Assembly (NCBI GenBank): GCA_014382285.1 | Contig: JACNKA010000102.1 | Span: forward strand, 1 to 33,783 | Direction of reading: 5' to 3' | Source: Nitrospinota bacterium | GTDB taxonomy: Bacteria; Nitrospinota; Nitrospinia; Nitrospinales; VA-1 | DNA: 33,783 bases | Shown: piece after piece, positions 1 to 7,451 of the stretch | Layout of the letters: each line of letters opens with the position of its first letter | How positions within the stretch are numbered: position 1 is the first letter of the stretch | Notes under the pieces: generated by a model | Seen by the model: the letters and a program-made list of their open reading frames with translations, nothing else | Database searches by the model: none | Told to the model about the DNA's origin: nothing | Made by a program: the position numbers and the translations under genes

Positions 1-20
1 AACAAAGGGGACGCCGCCTC

Positions 21-54
21 CTCATTCCTCATACACCAGAAATGAGCATAACTC
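21..54. repeat. Copy 1 of a 34-bp repeated hairpin element (half-palindrome)
   Basis: These 34 bases are identical, in the same orientation, to 11421-11454. This copy keeps the right stem arm (AATGAGCATAACTC, 41-54) and the loop, but only the inner 6 bases of the left arm (CTCATT). The outer 8 bases of the left arm are replaced by unrelated sequence. The element overlaps the 3' end and stop codon of the minus-strand gene that ends at 29. Similarity stops exactly at the stem base, as expected of an inserted or recombined element rather than a duplicated gene. Confidence 0.85.
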
Positions 55-325
55 GTCCTGTATCACCCTGAGGTCCAGGGGTCAATTCAATCGTATTGAT
101 CTGGGTTTGCAGATCAGTAGTTTGCCCTTGCAGGTCACTAACCGCTTCACGCAATCTTTTATTGCCCTTCAAGGCGTTCTTGTCATCATCTTTATCTTTG
201 TCCTTTTTTTTCTGCGCAAAGGCTATGCTTGAAAAAGCGGGATCGGCAATCAACACATTGCTGACCAGATTAAAGATGAAAAACGAAACTGTAAATAGAG
301 ATACTGCTATAGGTAGGCGGCGCAT
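29..325 (-). CDS. Small secreted protein with coiled coil and collagen-like start; 3' end probably truncated by a repeat
   Basis: The 98-aa product starts with a clear signal peptide: two Arg, a hydrophobic core over about residues 5-33, and a likely cleavage after AFA near residue 37. A Lys/Asp-rich stretch (KKKDKDKDDDK) follows, then a helical heptad-like segment (about 55-80), then a short collagen-like piece, TPGPQGDTG. The start is supported by GAGGAG about six bases upstream of the ATG. The last seven codons lie in a repeat also found at 11421-11454, so the natural C-terminus, perhaps a longer collagen-like domain, seems to have been lost. An exported surface or periplasmic role is inferred from the signal peptide; no enzymatic function can be assigned. 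Confidence 0.6.
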   Translation of the reverse strand: MRRLPIAVSLFTVSFFIFNLVSNVLIADPAFSSIAFAQKKKDKDKDDDKNALKGNKRLREAVSDLQGQTTDLQTQINTIELTPGPQGDTGRVMLISGV

Positions 326-820
326 TATCTTTCTCCTCGATAAGATTAAAAAGGCGCTTAAAATTTAATTTAGATATGGAAGGAACAAATATTTTTCGGC
401 ACCCCTCCTCATTGTTGTTTTGCCGAAAACGCTGTTATTAGATGTAAGAAAAAAAGGAGTTTCTAGTTCCTATGTTTTTCCAGAGCGGAAGCGATTGTTT
501 TCACCGTAAATATATTGTGTAAGTCTGTAAAAAACAACCCTGAAAAGGCCGGAATATAGTAAACGTTGCTCAATTATTACAATTCTAAAGGTTTTATTTG
601 GAAGAGGGATGTCTGGTTCGGGTCTAGAAACAGAAAGACGGTGTGGATTTAAAAAAAACAGGAGTTATTCTGGGGTTCTCAGAACCCGGCTTTTGATCCG
701 GTTTTGGAGATCAAGCTCCAGTAACCTTTTCGAAACGACTTTTGTGAATTTCCCGCCCATGTTGTGGTCTGGGCATGATATGGTTATAACTTCAAGTTTA
801 ACTCTTTACAGGTGTCAAAA
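326..820. other. Intergenic region between the secreted-protein gene and fxsA
   Basis: About 495 bases separate divergent genes. Open frames here, including one at 609-881, show no family resemblance and run into fxsA in another frame. The left part must hold the promoter of the minus-strand secreted-protein gene, and the right end holds the proposed fxsA promoter. I see no RNA gene. Confidence 0.5.
762..790 (+). promoter_or_regulatory. Putative sigma-70 promoter of fxsA
   Basis: TTGTGG (762-767) and TATAAC (785-790) are spaced by 17 bases, which predicts a short leader before the fxsA ATG at 821. The -10 box matches five of six consensus bases and the -35 box is weak. Confidence 0.4.
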
Positions 821-1216
821 ATGTCTTTACCGATTGCTGCTGTTTTTGCCCTGGGCACAGGGATTGAACTTTATGGATTGAAATATGTGAGCGATGCGAT
901 CAGTATTCTCAATACGGTGTCGTTGATCATGTTCACCTTTCTGGTTGGAATTGTTGTCAGCCGCAGTTATGGCAAAGAGGTCTTTGAAAAAATGCAGCGG
1001 CAATTGAAGTCACGCGAAGCTCCTGGTGATGAAGCCTTGAACGGCGCGGTGATGGGGGTTGCCAGTATGCTCCTCATCACTCCCGGTGTGGTGACGGATA
1101 TCGTTGGTCTCCTGATAATGACTCCGCTCACTCGCGGAATATTCAAGAAAATTGCTCTGGATATTTCTAAAGACAGAATCCAAACTGGACAACCCTACTT
1201 CTTCTTCAAAGACTAA
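821..1216 (+). CDS. fxsA: FxsA-family membrane protein
   Basis: The 131-aa protein matches the FxsA family. It has hydrophobic segments near the N-terminus and at about residues 25-45, and the family core GDEALNGAVMGVASMLLITPG followed closely by a VTDIVGLLIMTPL membrane segment. E. coli FxsA is an inner-membrane protein known for relieving phage T7 exclusion by the F plasmid; its cellular role elsewhere is unclear. I chose ATG 821 over GTG 812 because AGGTG at 810-814 sits six bases before it as a ribosome binding site and overlaps the GTG. The Lys/Arg-rich tail lies on the cytoplasmic side by inference. A GC-rich hairpin follows the stop by two bases. Confidence 0.85.
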   Translation: MSLPIAAVFALGTGIELYGLKYVSDAISILNTVSLIMFTFLVGIVVSRSYGKEVFEKMQRQLKSREAPGDEALNGAVMGVASMLLITPGVVTDIVGLLIMTPLTRGIFKKIALDISKDRIQTGQPYFFFKD

Positions 1217-1218
1217 CC

Positions 1219-1233
1219 CCGGCGAGCCGCCGG
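1219..1233 (+). repeat. GC-rich hairpin directly after fxsA stop (REP-like or terminator stem)
   Basis: CCGGCG-AGC-CGCCGG is a perfect 6-bp stem with a 3-base loop, two bases after the TAA. No T-tract follows, so a classical intrinsic terminator is doubtful. The hairpin after mutL (19315-19329) has the same size, the same flanking CCGGTGG and a stem changed by paired substitutions. Confidence 0.5.
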
Positions 1234-1351
1234 TGGCAAAGGGCAATAACTTTATGTGGCTGGCTAAGAGTTGTCTCGGCTTAATATGCTCATCCTTGTT
1301 TCTGCCCATTAGCCTTGGGAGACAGACAGCTATGGCTAGTAAAGCCGTGAA

Positions 1352-1365
1352 GCAGGCTTGCCTGC
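1352..1365. repeat. Short perfect palindrome GCAGGC-TT-GCCTGC
   Basis: A 6-bp stem with a 2-base loop lies 40 bases upstream of the methyltransferase start. It could be a weak terminator stem for fxsA or an operator for the downstream gene pair. There is no T-tract. Confidence 0.35.
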
Positions 1366-1405
1366 AAGATAAAGCCTTGGCTCATTTGCCCCCACGCCTA
1401 GTGGT

Positions 1406-2119
1406 ATGAGATTCTTCTTTCCTCCCCGAAATCTCAGAGATGAACTGCTGGACCTGGACGAAGCTCCTTATGAGGAGGTCCGTGACAGCTTGCAGGATGT
1501 TGCCACGGTCAACCGCTACTTGAGCGGATACAGGGTTCTGCTCCAGCATGTGGAGCCTTTTTTGAAATCCCATAAAGCCAACCGACCATTCAGGGTGCTG
1601 GACGCGGCCACCGGGTCTGCCGATCAGCCGGTGGCGTTGGTCAAGCTGGCGCGCCGAATCGGGGTGCCGATCCACATCACTGCTATTGATATCAACGCCA
1701 AGATGCTGAAACTGGCGCAGGAGGAGGTTGCTCTTTATCCTGAGATTCAGTTGGTGCAGTGCGATATTCTTCGTTTACCATTTCGGGAAGATGGATTTGA
1801 CTTGGCGGTCAACTCTTTATCCCTGCATCATTTCAGTTGGGAGAAGGCGGTGGCGATTTTGCGGGCCATTTATAAGGCTGGGCGATTGGGTATGGTGGTG
1901 AACGATTTGCACCGCAGTCGGATAGCGCATGCTGTGATTTTTATTTTGACTCGGATTTTTACCCGTAACCGGCTGACTCGTTATGACGCGCCGGTTTCGG
2001 TGATGAACGCTTTCACTCCGAAAGAGTTTTGTGAGCTGGCTCGGCAAGCGGGAATAGACCCTTATGAAATCCACTGTCATTTCCCCTACCGCATCGCTTT
2101 GCTGGGGCGCAAGACGTGA
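1406..2119 (+). CDS. Class I SAM-dependent methyltransferase
   Basis: This 237-aa protein has a Rossmann methyltransferase core: motif I at VLDAATGSAD (residues about 64-73), the acidic ribose-binding end of strand 2 at AIDINAKML, and motif IV near CDILRLPF...FDLAVNSLSLHHF. The N-terminal region (ELLDLDEAPYEEVRDSL...VNRYLSGYR) resembles methyltransferases found beside FAD-dependent reductases in type III polyketide and lipid-quinone-like tailoring loci. Its TGA overlaps the GTG start of the next gene (GTGA), so the two are probably translated together and act on the same molecule. The substrate is unknown. A DUF4350- or UbiE-like role cannot be excluded, but no ubiE signature is obvious. Confidence 0.8.
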   Translation: MRFFFPPRNLRDELLDLDEAPYEEVRDSLQDVATVNRYLSGYRVLLQHVEPFLKSHKANRPFRVLDAATGSADQPVALVKLARRIGVPIHITAIDINAKMLKLAQEEVALYPEIQLVQCDILRLPFREDGFDLAVNSLSLHHFSWEKAVAILRAIYKAGRLGMVVNDLHRSRIAHAVIFILTRIFTRNRLTRYDAPVSVMNAFTPKEFCELARQAGIDPYEIHCHFPYRIALLGRKT

Positions 2120-3366
2120 ACCTCTTCGATGTCATTGTCATTGGCGGCGGGCCAGCAGGATGCGCCATGGCTTTGGATCTCAACCGTCGTGGTTATGATG
2201 TCGCGCTTTGTGACCAGGCGAAGTTCCCCCGTGACAAGGTGTGTGGCGAGTTCATCAGTCCGGGTGCCGACCCGATTCTTGAGCAATTGGGGGTTCTTAA
2301 TGCCATTGAGGCTTTGACGCCAAAACGTCTTAAAGGCGTGGCGATCTCTTCTTACGAAAGCGCGGAGTTGGGTATTGATTATCCTGCTGCAACGGAAACC
2401 GGATCGAGGCCGACGAGTTTGTCGGTGCCGCGTTACCAATTGGACGCACTATTTTTAAAACAGGTTCAAAGTGCCGGTGTGAAAGTTTTTGAGCAACATA
2501 AGGTGACGGATTTTATTTTTAATGAAGGTTGTGTTGCCGGTGTTACGGGTTGGGATGAAAACAAAACCGCCTTTTCCTTAAGTTGCAAATTGGTGGTGGA
2601 TGCCGGAGGGCGCAACGCGGTCTCTTTAAAGAAATTCAGCTTGAAGCGGGAGCCCAGCGGCAGTACTAAAATCGCTTTTTCTGCGCATTGGCAGGGCGTG
2701 CATTTACCGGATGACTATTGTTATATGCATGTCAGTCGGCCAGGTTATACGGGAATATCCTCAGTGGGGAACGGTCGGGCCAATGTGGTGCTGGTGGTGG
2801 ACCGATCCGCTCTTGGCGGTGAGAAAACGGAAGTGTTTTATCATCGCGTGCTGATGAAAAATAGTCGTCGTAACGAAATACTGCTGGACGGGGAACGGGT
2901 GGAACCTGTGCGTTCGGTGGAGTCTTTGGCGTTTGCGGTCAAACCGGCTCCCTGTGGTGGGTTGATTCTCGTCGGGGATGCGACAGGCTTTATTGACCCG
3001 TTTACCGGTGAGGGTATTTATCTTTCATTAAGAAGCGCTCAACTGGCGGGCGAAGTGATTCATGCGGGGTTTAAGGGCTCGAACTTTTCCAGAAATGTTC
3101 TCTCGGTTTATGATCAACAACGGCGGCAAGAATTTGGCGGTAAGTTCTTATTGAGCCGGATTCTTCAATGGTTGATTTATAATCGGCCATTTTGCAACCG
3201 GGTGATGAAAAGCCTTGCTAGCAATCGGGTTCTTGCTGAAACGCTGGTAGGTGTGATCGGAGATATCCTTCCAGCTGAAAAAGTGGTTTCCATGAGGTTC
3301 CTGTTTCAGCTTCTGGCTGGAACTCTAAAAGGAAAAGAGGCGGTGAAATTGAGGGAGGGGGGTTAG
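2116..3366 (+). CDS. FAD-dependent oxidoreductase, geranylgeranyl-reductase / tryptophan-halogenase-like family
   Basis: The 416-aa protein opens with a dinucleotide-binding fold, VIGGGPAGCAMALDLNRRG (residues about 8-26), followed by CDQAKFPRDKVCGEFISP, typical of the geranylgeranyl reductase group. The second FAD motif is LVGDATGFIDPFTGEGIYLS (about 290-309). Family members reduce isoprenoid or polyketide double bonds, or oxidise aromatic products, using FAD. Start GTG 2116 overlaps the stop of the methyltransferase, which implies coupling and a shared pathway. The 3' end overlaps the convergent HDOD gene by 4 bases. No polyketide or prenyl synthase is visible nearby, so the substrate is open. 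Confidence 0.8.
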   Translation: MNLFDVIVIGGGPAGCAMALDLNRRGYDVALCDQAKFPRDKVCGEFISPGADPILEQLGVLNAIEALTPKRLKGVAISSYESAELGIDYPAATETGSRPTSLSVPRYQLDALFLKQVQSAGVKVFEQHKVTDFIFNEGCVAGVTGWDENKTAFSLSCKLVVDAGGRNAVSLKKFSLKREPSGSTKIAFSAHWQGVHLPDDYCYMHVSRPGYTGISSVGNGRANVVLVVDRSALGGEKTEVFYHRVLMKNSRRNEILLDGERVEPVRSVESLAFAVKPAPCGGLILVGDATGFIDPFTGEGIYLSLRSAQLAGEVIHAGFKGSNFSRNVLSVYDQQRRQEFGGKFLLSRILQWLIYNRPFCNRVMKSLASNRVLAETLVGVIGDILPAEKVVSMRFLFQLLAGTLKGKEAVKLREGG

Positions 3367-4223
3367 TTGCTTTTAAGGATAGCCTGAGCGGCCTCGAGGC
3401 CTTCTTTAGTGTTCTCGATGAGAATTTCCAGTTCGTCGGAATCCATATCCAGTTTGTCGAGAACACCGTATTCGAGTGGTGCGGTGTCTTCTGGGACAAT
3501 GCCATTGGCGAACCCATTCTGATTTGCGAGCAGGTTGGCGGTAGCGAGCAGGTGGGCAATATGCTTCACGTCGCCATTTTCTCCCGGTGCGTCATGGTGG
3601 ACGCGAATGGCTTCCACCAGACCCGGTGAAACCGGCCACCATTTCTCGATGAACCGTGCCCCCAGTTCAGCATGAGTGATGCCGAAAGTGCCCACTTCAT
3701 TTTCAACAAGGGTGAGATCGGATGATTTTATTTGTTCGAGAAACTCGTTGTATTTGTCAGGAATCAGATGGTCAAAAACGAGAACTCCAACATCGTGCAT
3801 CAAACCGCAAAGGTAAGAGAATTCGATTTCTTCGTGGGGTATCTTGACAATGTGACCCAGCGAACGTGTGAGATAGGCGACACCGAGCGAGTGAGTCCAG
3901 AAGTGGAGCTGGTTGAAACTTTTAGGTTTGCTGAAGAGCCCTGGGAGTTTCACGGTGTAAGCCATATCCAGCACCATCTTCACCCCCAGTCTCATGACAG
4001 CATCATTCATGTCTTCGACATTTTCCCGTCCCCCGCCAAACAGGACACTGTTTGCAAGCTGGATCAGCCGACCGGATAAAACAGGTTCCGAATCAATGAT
4101 GCCGGAGACTTCCAAAATATCGCATTCCGGGTCGTTGATTTTTTTTTCCAGATTCATCAAGATCTCGGGAAGTGGCGGAAGATCGCCTTTCTCCTCAATC
4201 AAAGCGATCAGTTCTTCTCTCAT
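3363..4223 (-). CDS. HDOD domain protein
   Basis: The 286-aa product is almost entirely one HDOD domain. The early LPPLPEILMNLEKKINDPE and the SEPVLSGRLIQLANSVLFG segment (about residues 45-65) are diagnostic, followed by AVMRLGVKMVLDMAY and LCGLMHDVGVLVFDHL. HDOD proteins are degenerate HD-phosphohydrolase relatives that usually act in signalling, often with c-di-GMP or two-component systems; catalytic activity is not expected. No receiver or GGDEF domain is attached. It is the last gene of the tsaB - DUF465 - HDOD string, 40 bases after DUF465, without a strong ribosome binding site of its own. Confidence 0.9.
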   Translation of the reverse strand: MREELIALIEEKGDLPPLPEILMNLEKKINDPECDILEVSGIIDSEPVLSGRLIQLANSVLFGGGRENVEDMNDAVMRLGVKMVLDMAYTVKLPGLFSKPKSFNQLHFWTHSLGVAYLTRSLGHIVKIPHEEIEFSYLCGLMHDVGVLVFDHLIPDKYNEFLEQIKSSDLTLVENEVGTFGITHAELGARFIEKWWPVSPGLVEAIRVHHDAPGENGDVKHIAHLLATANLLANQNGFANGIVPEDTAPLEYGVLDKLDMDSDELEILIENTKEGLEAAQAILKSN

Positions 4224-4263
4224 AATGGTTCGTCAGTGTTGTAAGTATAGGAATGACGGGTTA

Positions 4264-4491
4264 TTAATGAGTCGCTTCTTCATAGAGGCTTAAAATCTTC
4301 TCCATGCGATCTTTGAGACTTAATTTTTGTTTCTGGTGTTTTTTCTTTTCGACCTCCTGCTCAGGAGTGATGAGTTTTGTTTTATTGAAAGCCTCAACTT
4401 TTTGTTTAAGGTTGGAGTGCTCTTCATAAAGCTCACGAAATTCTGTGTTTTCCTTACTGACTTTTTCAAGCAAAGCGGGATTAATGTCCAT
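4264..4491 (-). CDS. DUF465 (YdcH-like) small coiled-coil protein
   Basis: The 75-aa protein has the DUF465 pattern: ENTEFRELYEEHSNLKQKVE, then LITPEQEVEKKKHQKQKLSL, then a final helix KDRMEKIL. Members are short, highly charged helical proteins of unknown function. Start ATG 4491 has AGGAGG nine bases upstream. The start lies inside the 3' end of tsaB (11-base overlap), so it is cotranscribed and probably coupled. Confidence 0.85.
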   Translation of the reverse strand: MDINPALLEKVSKENTEFRELYEEHSNLKQKVEAFNKTKLITPEQEVEKKKHQKQKLSLKDRMEKILSLYEEATH

Positions 4492-5188
4492 GCTTTACAA
4501 CCTCCTGATTAAATATGTTACGGTTTAATTCTGCTTCTGATTTCCTGACATAATGGATGTTCAAGGCGTCCAGATCAAAACAGGGACGGGTTCCGAATTG
4601 ATTGAAGGCAATTTGAGCCGCGCTGGCGGCAACCGTCTGGTTTTTGATCGCGGCATTATCGATAAACCTGTTCCCCAATTGAGAGGAAAGGGTTTCTCCA
4701 TAAGGCTCTAATCCACCGCCTAAAAATATAGTGGGTTCCTGGGTCAGGTCGCATAATTCTTGGGGAGAAACTGCCCGATCCGGGGTCTCCCTGGATAAAT
4801 GTTCCCCTGTATATTTAAATCTTGCGGTGTAGACCTCTTTCTTCCTGGCATCCAGAACTGGGCAAATCGGTTGAGAAACAGGTTTGACTAAGTTTGCATA
4901 CGCTTCCAGGGTGTTGATTCCCCAAAAAGGCTTTTCAGTGGCCAGCACCAAACCTTTGATCAGGCTGACGCCGACCCGGAGACCGGTAAAAGAACCGGGA
5001 CCTGTTGTGACGCAGAATCCAGCCACTTTTTCCAGTCCACCATCTATTTCCGCCAAAACCTCATCCACCATCACCAGAAACTGGTCAGAGTAGGCTGAAG
5101 AACTGACTGACTCAGCAATGATGCGTTCGCCATCAAGAAGAGCAACACTTCCTTTGGGTGTAGAGGCATCAAGTCCTAATATAATCAT
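4481..5188 (-). CDS. tsaB: tRNA N6-threonylcarbamoyladenosine synthesis protein TsaB
   Basis: The 235-aa product matches TsaB, the non-catalytic partner of TsaD in making t6A37 on ANN-decoding tRNAs. Visible family features are the N-terminal ILGLDASTPKGSVALLDG, VTTGPGSFTGLRVGVSLIKG (about residues 66-85), and CPVLDARKKEVYTARF. It is an ASKHA-fold protein. I prefer ATG 5188 to the in-frame ATG 5257, because family members start a few residues before LGLDAST and the extra 23 residues look like leader sequence. It leads a minus-strand operon with DUF465 and HDOD genes. Confidence 0.92.
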   Translation of the reverse strand: MIILGLDASTPKGSVALLDGERIIAESVSSSAYSDQFLVMVDEVLAEIDGGLEKVAGFCVTTGPGSFTGLRVGVSLIKGLVLATEKPFWGINTLEAYANLVKPVSQPICPVLDARKKEVYTARFKYTGEHLSRETPDRAVSPQELCDLTQEPTIFLGGGLEPYGETLSSQLGNRFIDNAAIKNQTVAASAAQIAFNQFGTRPCFDLDALNIHYVRKSEAELNRNIFNQEVVKHGH

Positions 5189-5790
5189 TGTTTCACGTTC
5201 GGGGAAGGAAGTTGGAATTGTATGGAGAGAAGCATTGGATGACTCCTGAAAGTCCAATACTAAAGATAGGGGATAGGTTGCGGAAAGTCAATGGGAAACC
5301 GGCTTCTAAAAGTCTCACAAGGGGGCTGTGTGGGGCAGAATTTTTCTTTGAAATTCAGGGGGGTTAAGGAAACAAGATGGTTAAGGTAAAGAATAGAGTC
5401 TCTTCAAGTTCTTGAAAAAAATTGTCTTAACCAATATTTTCATATCTAGTTAAAAAATGTTTGAATTATAGATGGTTTATAAGGGCCTATTTTGCAAAAT
5501 TTAGCTTGAGGATGCATTTGACAGGAGTTTTTCATTGCAAAATAAGGGTCTTGAAAGTAATGTTTGACCGGGCTCGAAAATTTCTAACTTAAGTGGTTTG
5601 GCGAGGGTCTTCAACCGGGCTTCTTGAATTTAAAGTTTTTCTGGTACTCTATATTTAAATATCAAACAATTCCAATCGGATAGCAATTATCACTTCTGAA
5701 CCCTTCAAGAACCCATCTGGGCAAAGGTTAAAGGCGCCCAAGGCATGGTCTCCATTAATCCGACATTTTTCCTATCGGCTTAGCCGGCTA
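5189..5790. other. Long intergenic region upstream of tsaB and of the first CDP-alcohol phosphotransferase
   Basis: About 600 AT-rich bases lie between divergent genes. All frames up to about 5658 are broken by stops. From 5659 the frame of the downstream phosphotransferase is open and reads as family-like sequence (WSPLIRHFSYRLSRLL at about 5746-5790), so the real gene probably begins before TTG 5791. There is an inverted repeat, TATTTTGCAA (5488-5497) and TTGCAAAATA (5535-5544). A TTGACA lies at 5518-5523 between these arms, but its partner -10 is poor. Confidence 0.5.
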
Positions 5791-6384
5791 TTGGTACACA
5801 CCCCCATCACGCCCAACCAGATCACCGCCTTATCTCTGTTGTTCGGCCTGGCCGCCGGAGTGGCCTGCTTGTCTGGAACCTATACCGCAACACTCATTGG
5901 CGCATTTTCTTTGTTTATTTGCTATGTGCTCGACAACTGCGATGGCGAGATTGCCCGTTTCAAGAATATGTCCAGCCATTTCGGGATGAGATTTGACACC
6001 TTCGTCGATTGGGTTGTCCATAGTTTTTTCTTTGCTTGCCTGGGTTGGGGGGCGACCTCGGCGACAGGGCAGAGATGGTGGTTTTGGGTCGGTATTGCTG
6101 CGGCGGTGGGGGGTGCTATCAACTATAGCCTGGAACTTTACCAGAACAGAACCAAGTTACATGCCAGTCAGCGTGCTCCTGAAGATGCGATGACGAGGGA
6201 TGACGATACCAAGATGGACCGGTTTGTACTTAACGCACGTGTAGTGCGCAGCGATTTTTGTTTCATCGTATTATTTTTGAGCATGGCAGGTGTGCTTTGG
6301 TACCTTCTCCCTCCTGCCGCGATTGGTGCCCAGGCCTATTGGTGTTTGCAGTTCACCCGTAGTGCGCGTCGTTGGCACGTATAA
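5791..6384 (+). CDS. CDP-alcohol phosphotransferase (inositol-phosphodiester/lipid type); true N-terminus uncertain
   Basis: This integral membrane enzyme carries the full signature D-x2-DG-x2-AR-x8-G-x3-D-x3-D: DNCDGEIAR at residues 48-56, G65, D69 and D73 counted from TTG 5791. Such enzymes displace CMP from a CDP-alcohol with an alcohol acceptor. Its sequence pairs with the phosphotransferase domain at 8180-9445 (both HTPITPNQIT / DTPISPNQIT, GWG.SEATG-like loops). Together with the adjacent cytidylyltransferase and inositol-phosphate synthase this suggests a CDP-inositol donor. The TTG start given removes about 20 family-like residues upstream; the frame is open back to 5659 but has no ATG, GTG or TTG there. 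The stop is five bases before the flippase-like gene. Substrates are inferred. Confidence 0.8.
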   Translation: MVHTPITPNQITALSLLFGLAAGVACLSGTYTATLIGAFSLFICYVLDNCDGEIARFKNMSSHFGMRFDTFVDWVVHSFFFACLGWGATSATGQRWWFWVGIAAAVGGAINYSLELYQNRTKLHASQRAPEDAMTRDDDTKMDRFVLNARVVRSDFCFIVLFLSMAGVLWYLLPPAAIGAQAYWCLQFTRSARRWHV

Positions 6385-6389
6385 CAGCT

Positions 6390-7397
6390 ATGAAACCTTT
6401 GAAAACTCTGTATTTGTTGATAGGTATTGGCCTGCTGGGTTTTGTGTTGAGCCACACAGACCTTGATTCTGTCTGGTCTCAGTTAGAAAAAGTGGGTTGG
6501 GGGATTCTGGTTGTGTTGGCCGTATATAAAACAGTTTTCATTTTGGACACATTTGCATGGCAGTTGACTTTACCCAGCACACAACCCACCAGGCGTTGGA
6601 TGTATGTTCTTTGGAAGGTTCGTATGGTGGGTGCCGCATTTGCCAAAGTGATGCCTTTCAGTTCCTTTGGTGGAGCGCCTATTAAAGGTTTTGTTCTCAA
6701 ACATCATTATGGGATTAACTACAGGGAGGGTGCAGCATCACTGATTCTTGCCGAATCCACTCATATGATTTCCCTGGTTTTTTTTATGACCACGGGTGTC
6801 CTTCTTATACTTTTTGCCTCTAACCTGCCAGAAAGCTACCATCTTTTCGCTATCATTAGTCTGGGAATAATCACTTTTGGAATAATGCTGTTCATTATTG
6901 TTCAGCGTTACAAGATCACTTCATTGACGGGTAGTTGGTTGAGTCGGCGAAAGATCGGGAAGCGATTAGAAAAAGTTATCCATCAAATCCATGATATGGA
7001 TGAACGGTTGGTGCAATTTTATACCCGTGATAAGAGGCATTTCTTCTCTGCATCATTTTTAAATCTTGTTGGCTGGTATCTGGATGCTCTGGAGATTTAT
7101 GTCATTTTTTATTTTTTAGGCCACCCCATAACATTTATTGAGGCCGTGATTCTGCAAACTTTCGTTGAACTGGTTCGGGCAGGGACATTCTTTATCCCCG
7201 CCGGATTGGGTAGTCAGGAAGCTGTTTTTATGATCGCGACTGAAGCAATAACAGGGCAACCAATTCTTGGCATTGCCGCGGCTCTCATTAGAAGAGTTCG
7301 GGAAATTGTCTGGATGATTTGGGGGTTTTCCATAGGTCTGGAATATTCACAAAAACCTTTTGATCTGGCTAAAGTTGCACAGAACGACTTGAATTAG
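6390..7397 (+). CDS. Flippase-like membrane protein, LPG-synthase TM domain (UPF0104/TIGR00374)
   Basis: This 335-aa polytopic protein has about seven or eight hydrophobic segments. It also has family landmarks: MPFSSFGGAPIKGFVLKHHYG (about residues 89-109), a cytoplasmic loop rich in Arg/Lys, and FVELVRAGTFFIPAGLGSQE (about 258-277). This family covers the N-terminal flippase domain of MprF and many orphan homologues, and is generally tied to lipid or lipid-linked substrate translocation. ATG 6390 is preferred over TTG 6372, which overlaps the previous gene. It sits in a plus-strand run between a CDP-alcohol phosphotransferase and the cytidylyltransferase, which suggests that it moves or handles their lipid product. 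That is inference. Confidence 0.8.
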   Translation: MKPLKTLYLLIGIGLLGFVLSHTDLDSVWSQLEKVGWGILVVLAVYKTVFILDTFAWQLTLPSTQPTRRWMYVLWKVRMVGAAFAKVMPFSSFGGAPIKGFVLKHHYGINYREGAASLILAESTHMISLVFFMTTGVLLILFASNLPESYHLFAIISLGIITFGIMLFIIVQRYKITSLTGSWLSRRKIGKRLEKVIHQIHDMDERLVQFYTRDKRHFFSASFLNLVGWYLDALEIYVIFYFLGHPITFIEAVILQTFVELVRAGTFFIPAGLGSQEAVFMIATEAITGQPILGIAAALIRRVREIVWMIWGFSIGLEYSQKPFDLAKVAQNDLN

Positions 7398-7451
7398 AAT
7401 GCTGTTAGTTTTGACAGAAAATATTTTTCGCTGAAATGGATCATTGATATT

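Noticed and set aside
609-881. 90-aa plus-strand frame before fxsA
   Set aside because: It overlaps the fxsA start in another frame, has unprotein-like composition and covers the proposed fxsA promoter.
5488-5544. Inverted repeat TATTTTGCAA / TTGCAAAATA as a riboswitch or operator
   Set aside because: It lies about 250 bases from the next gene with a 37-base gap between the arms and no other recognisable structure, so no function can be supported.
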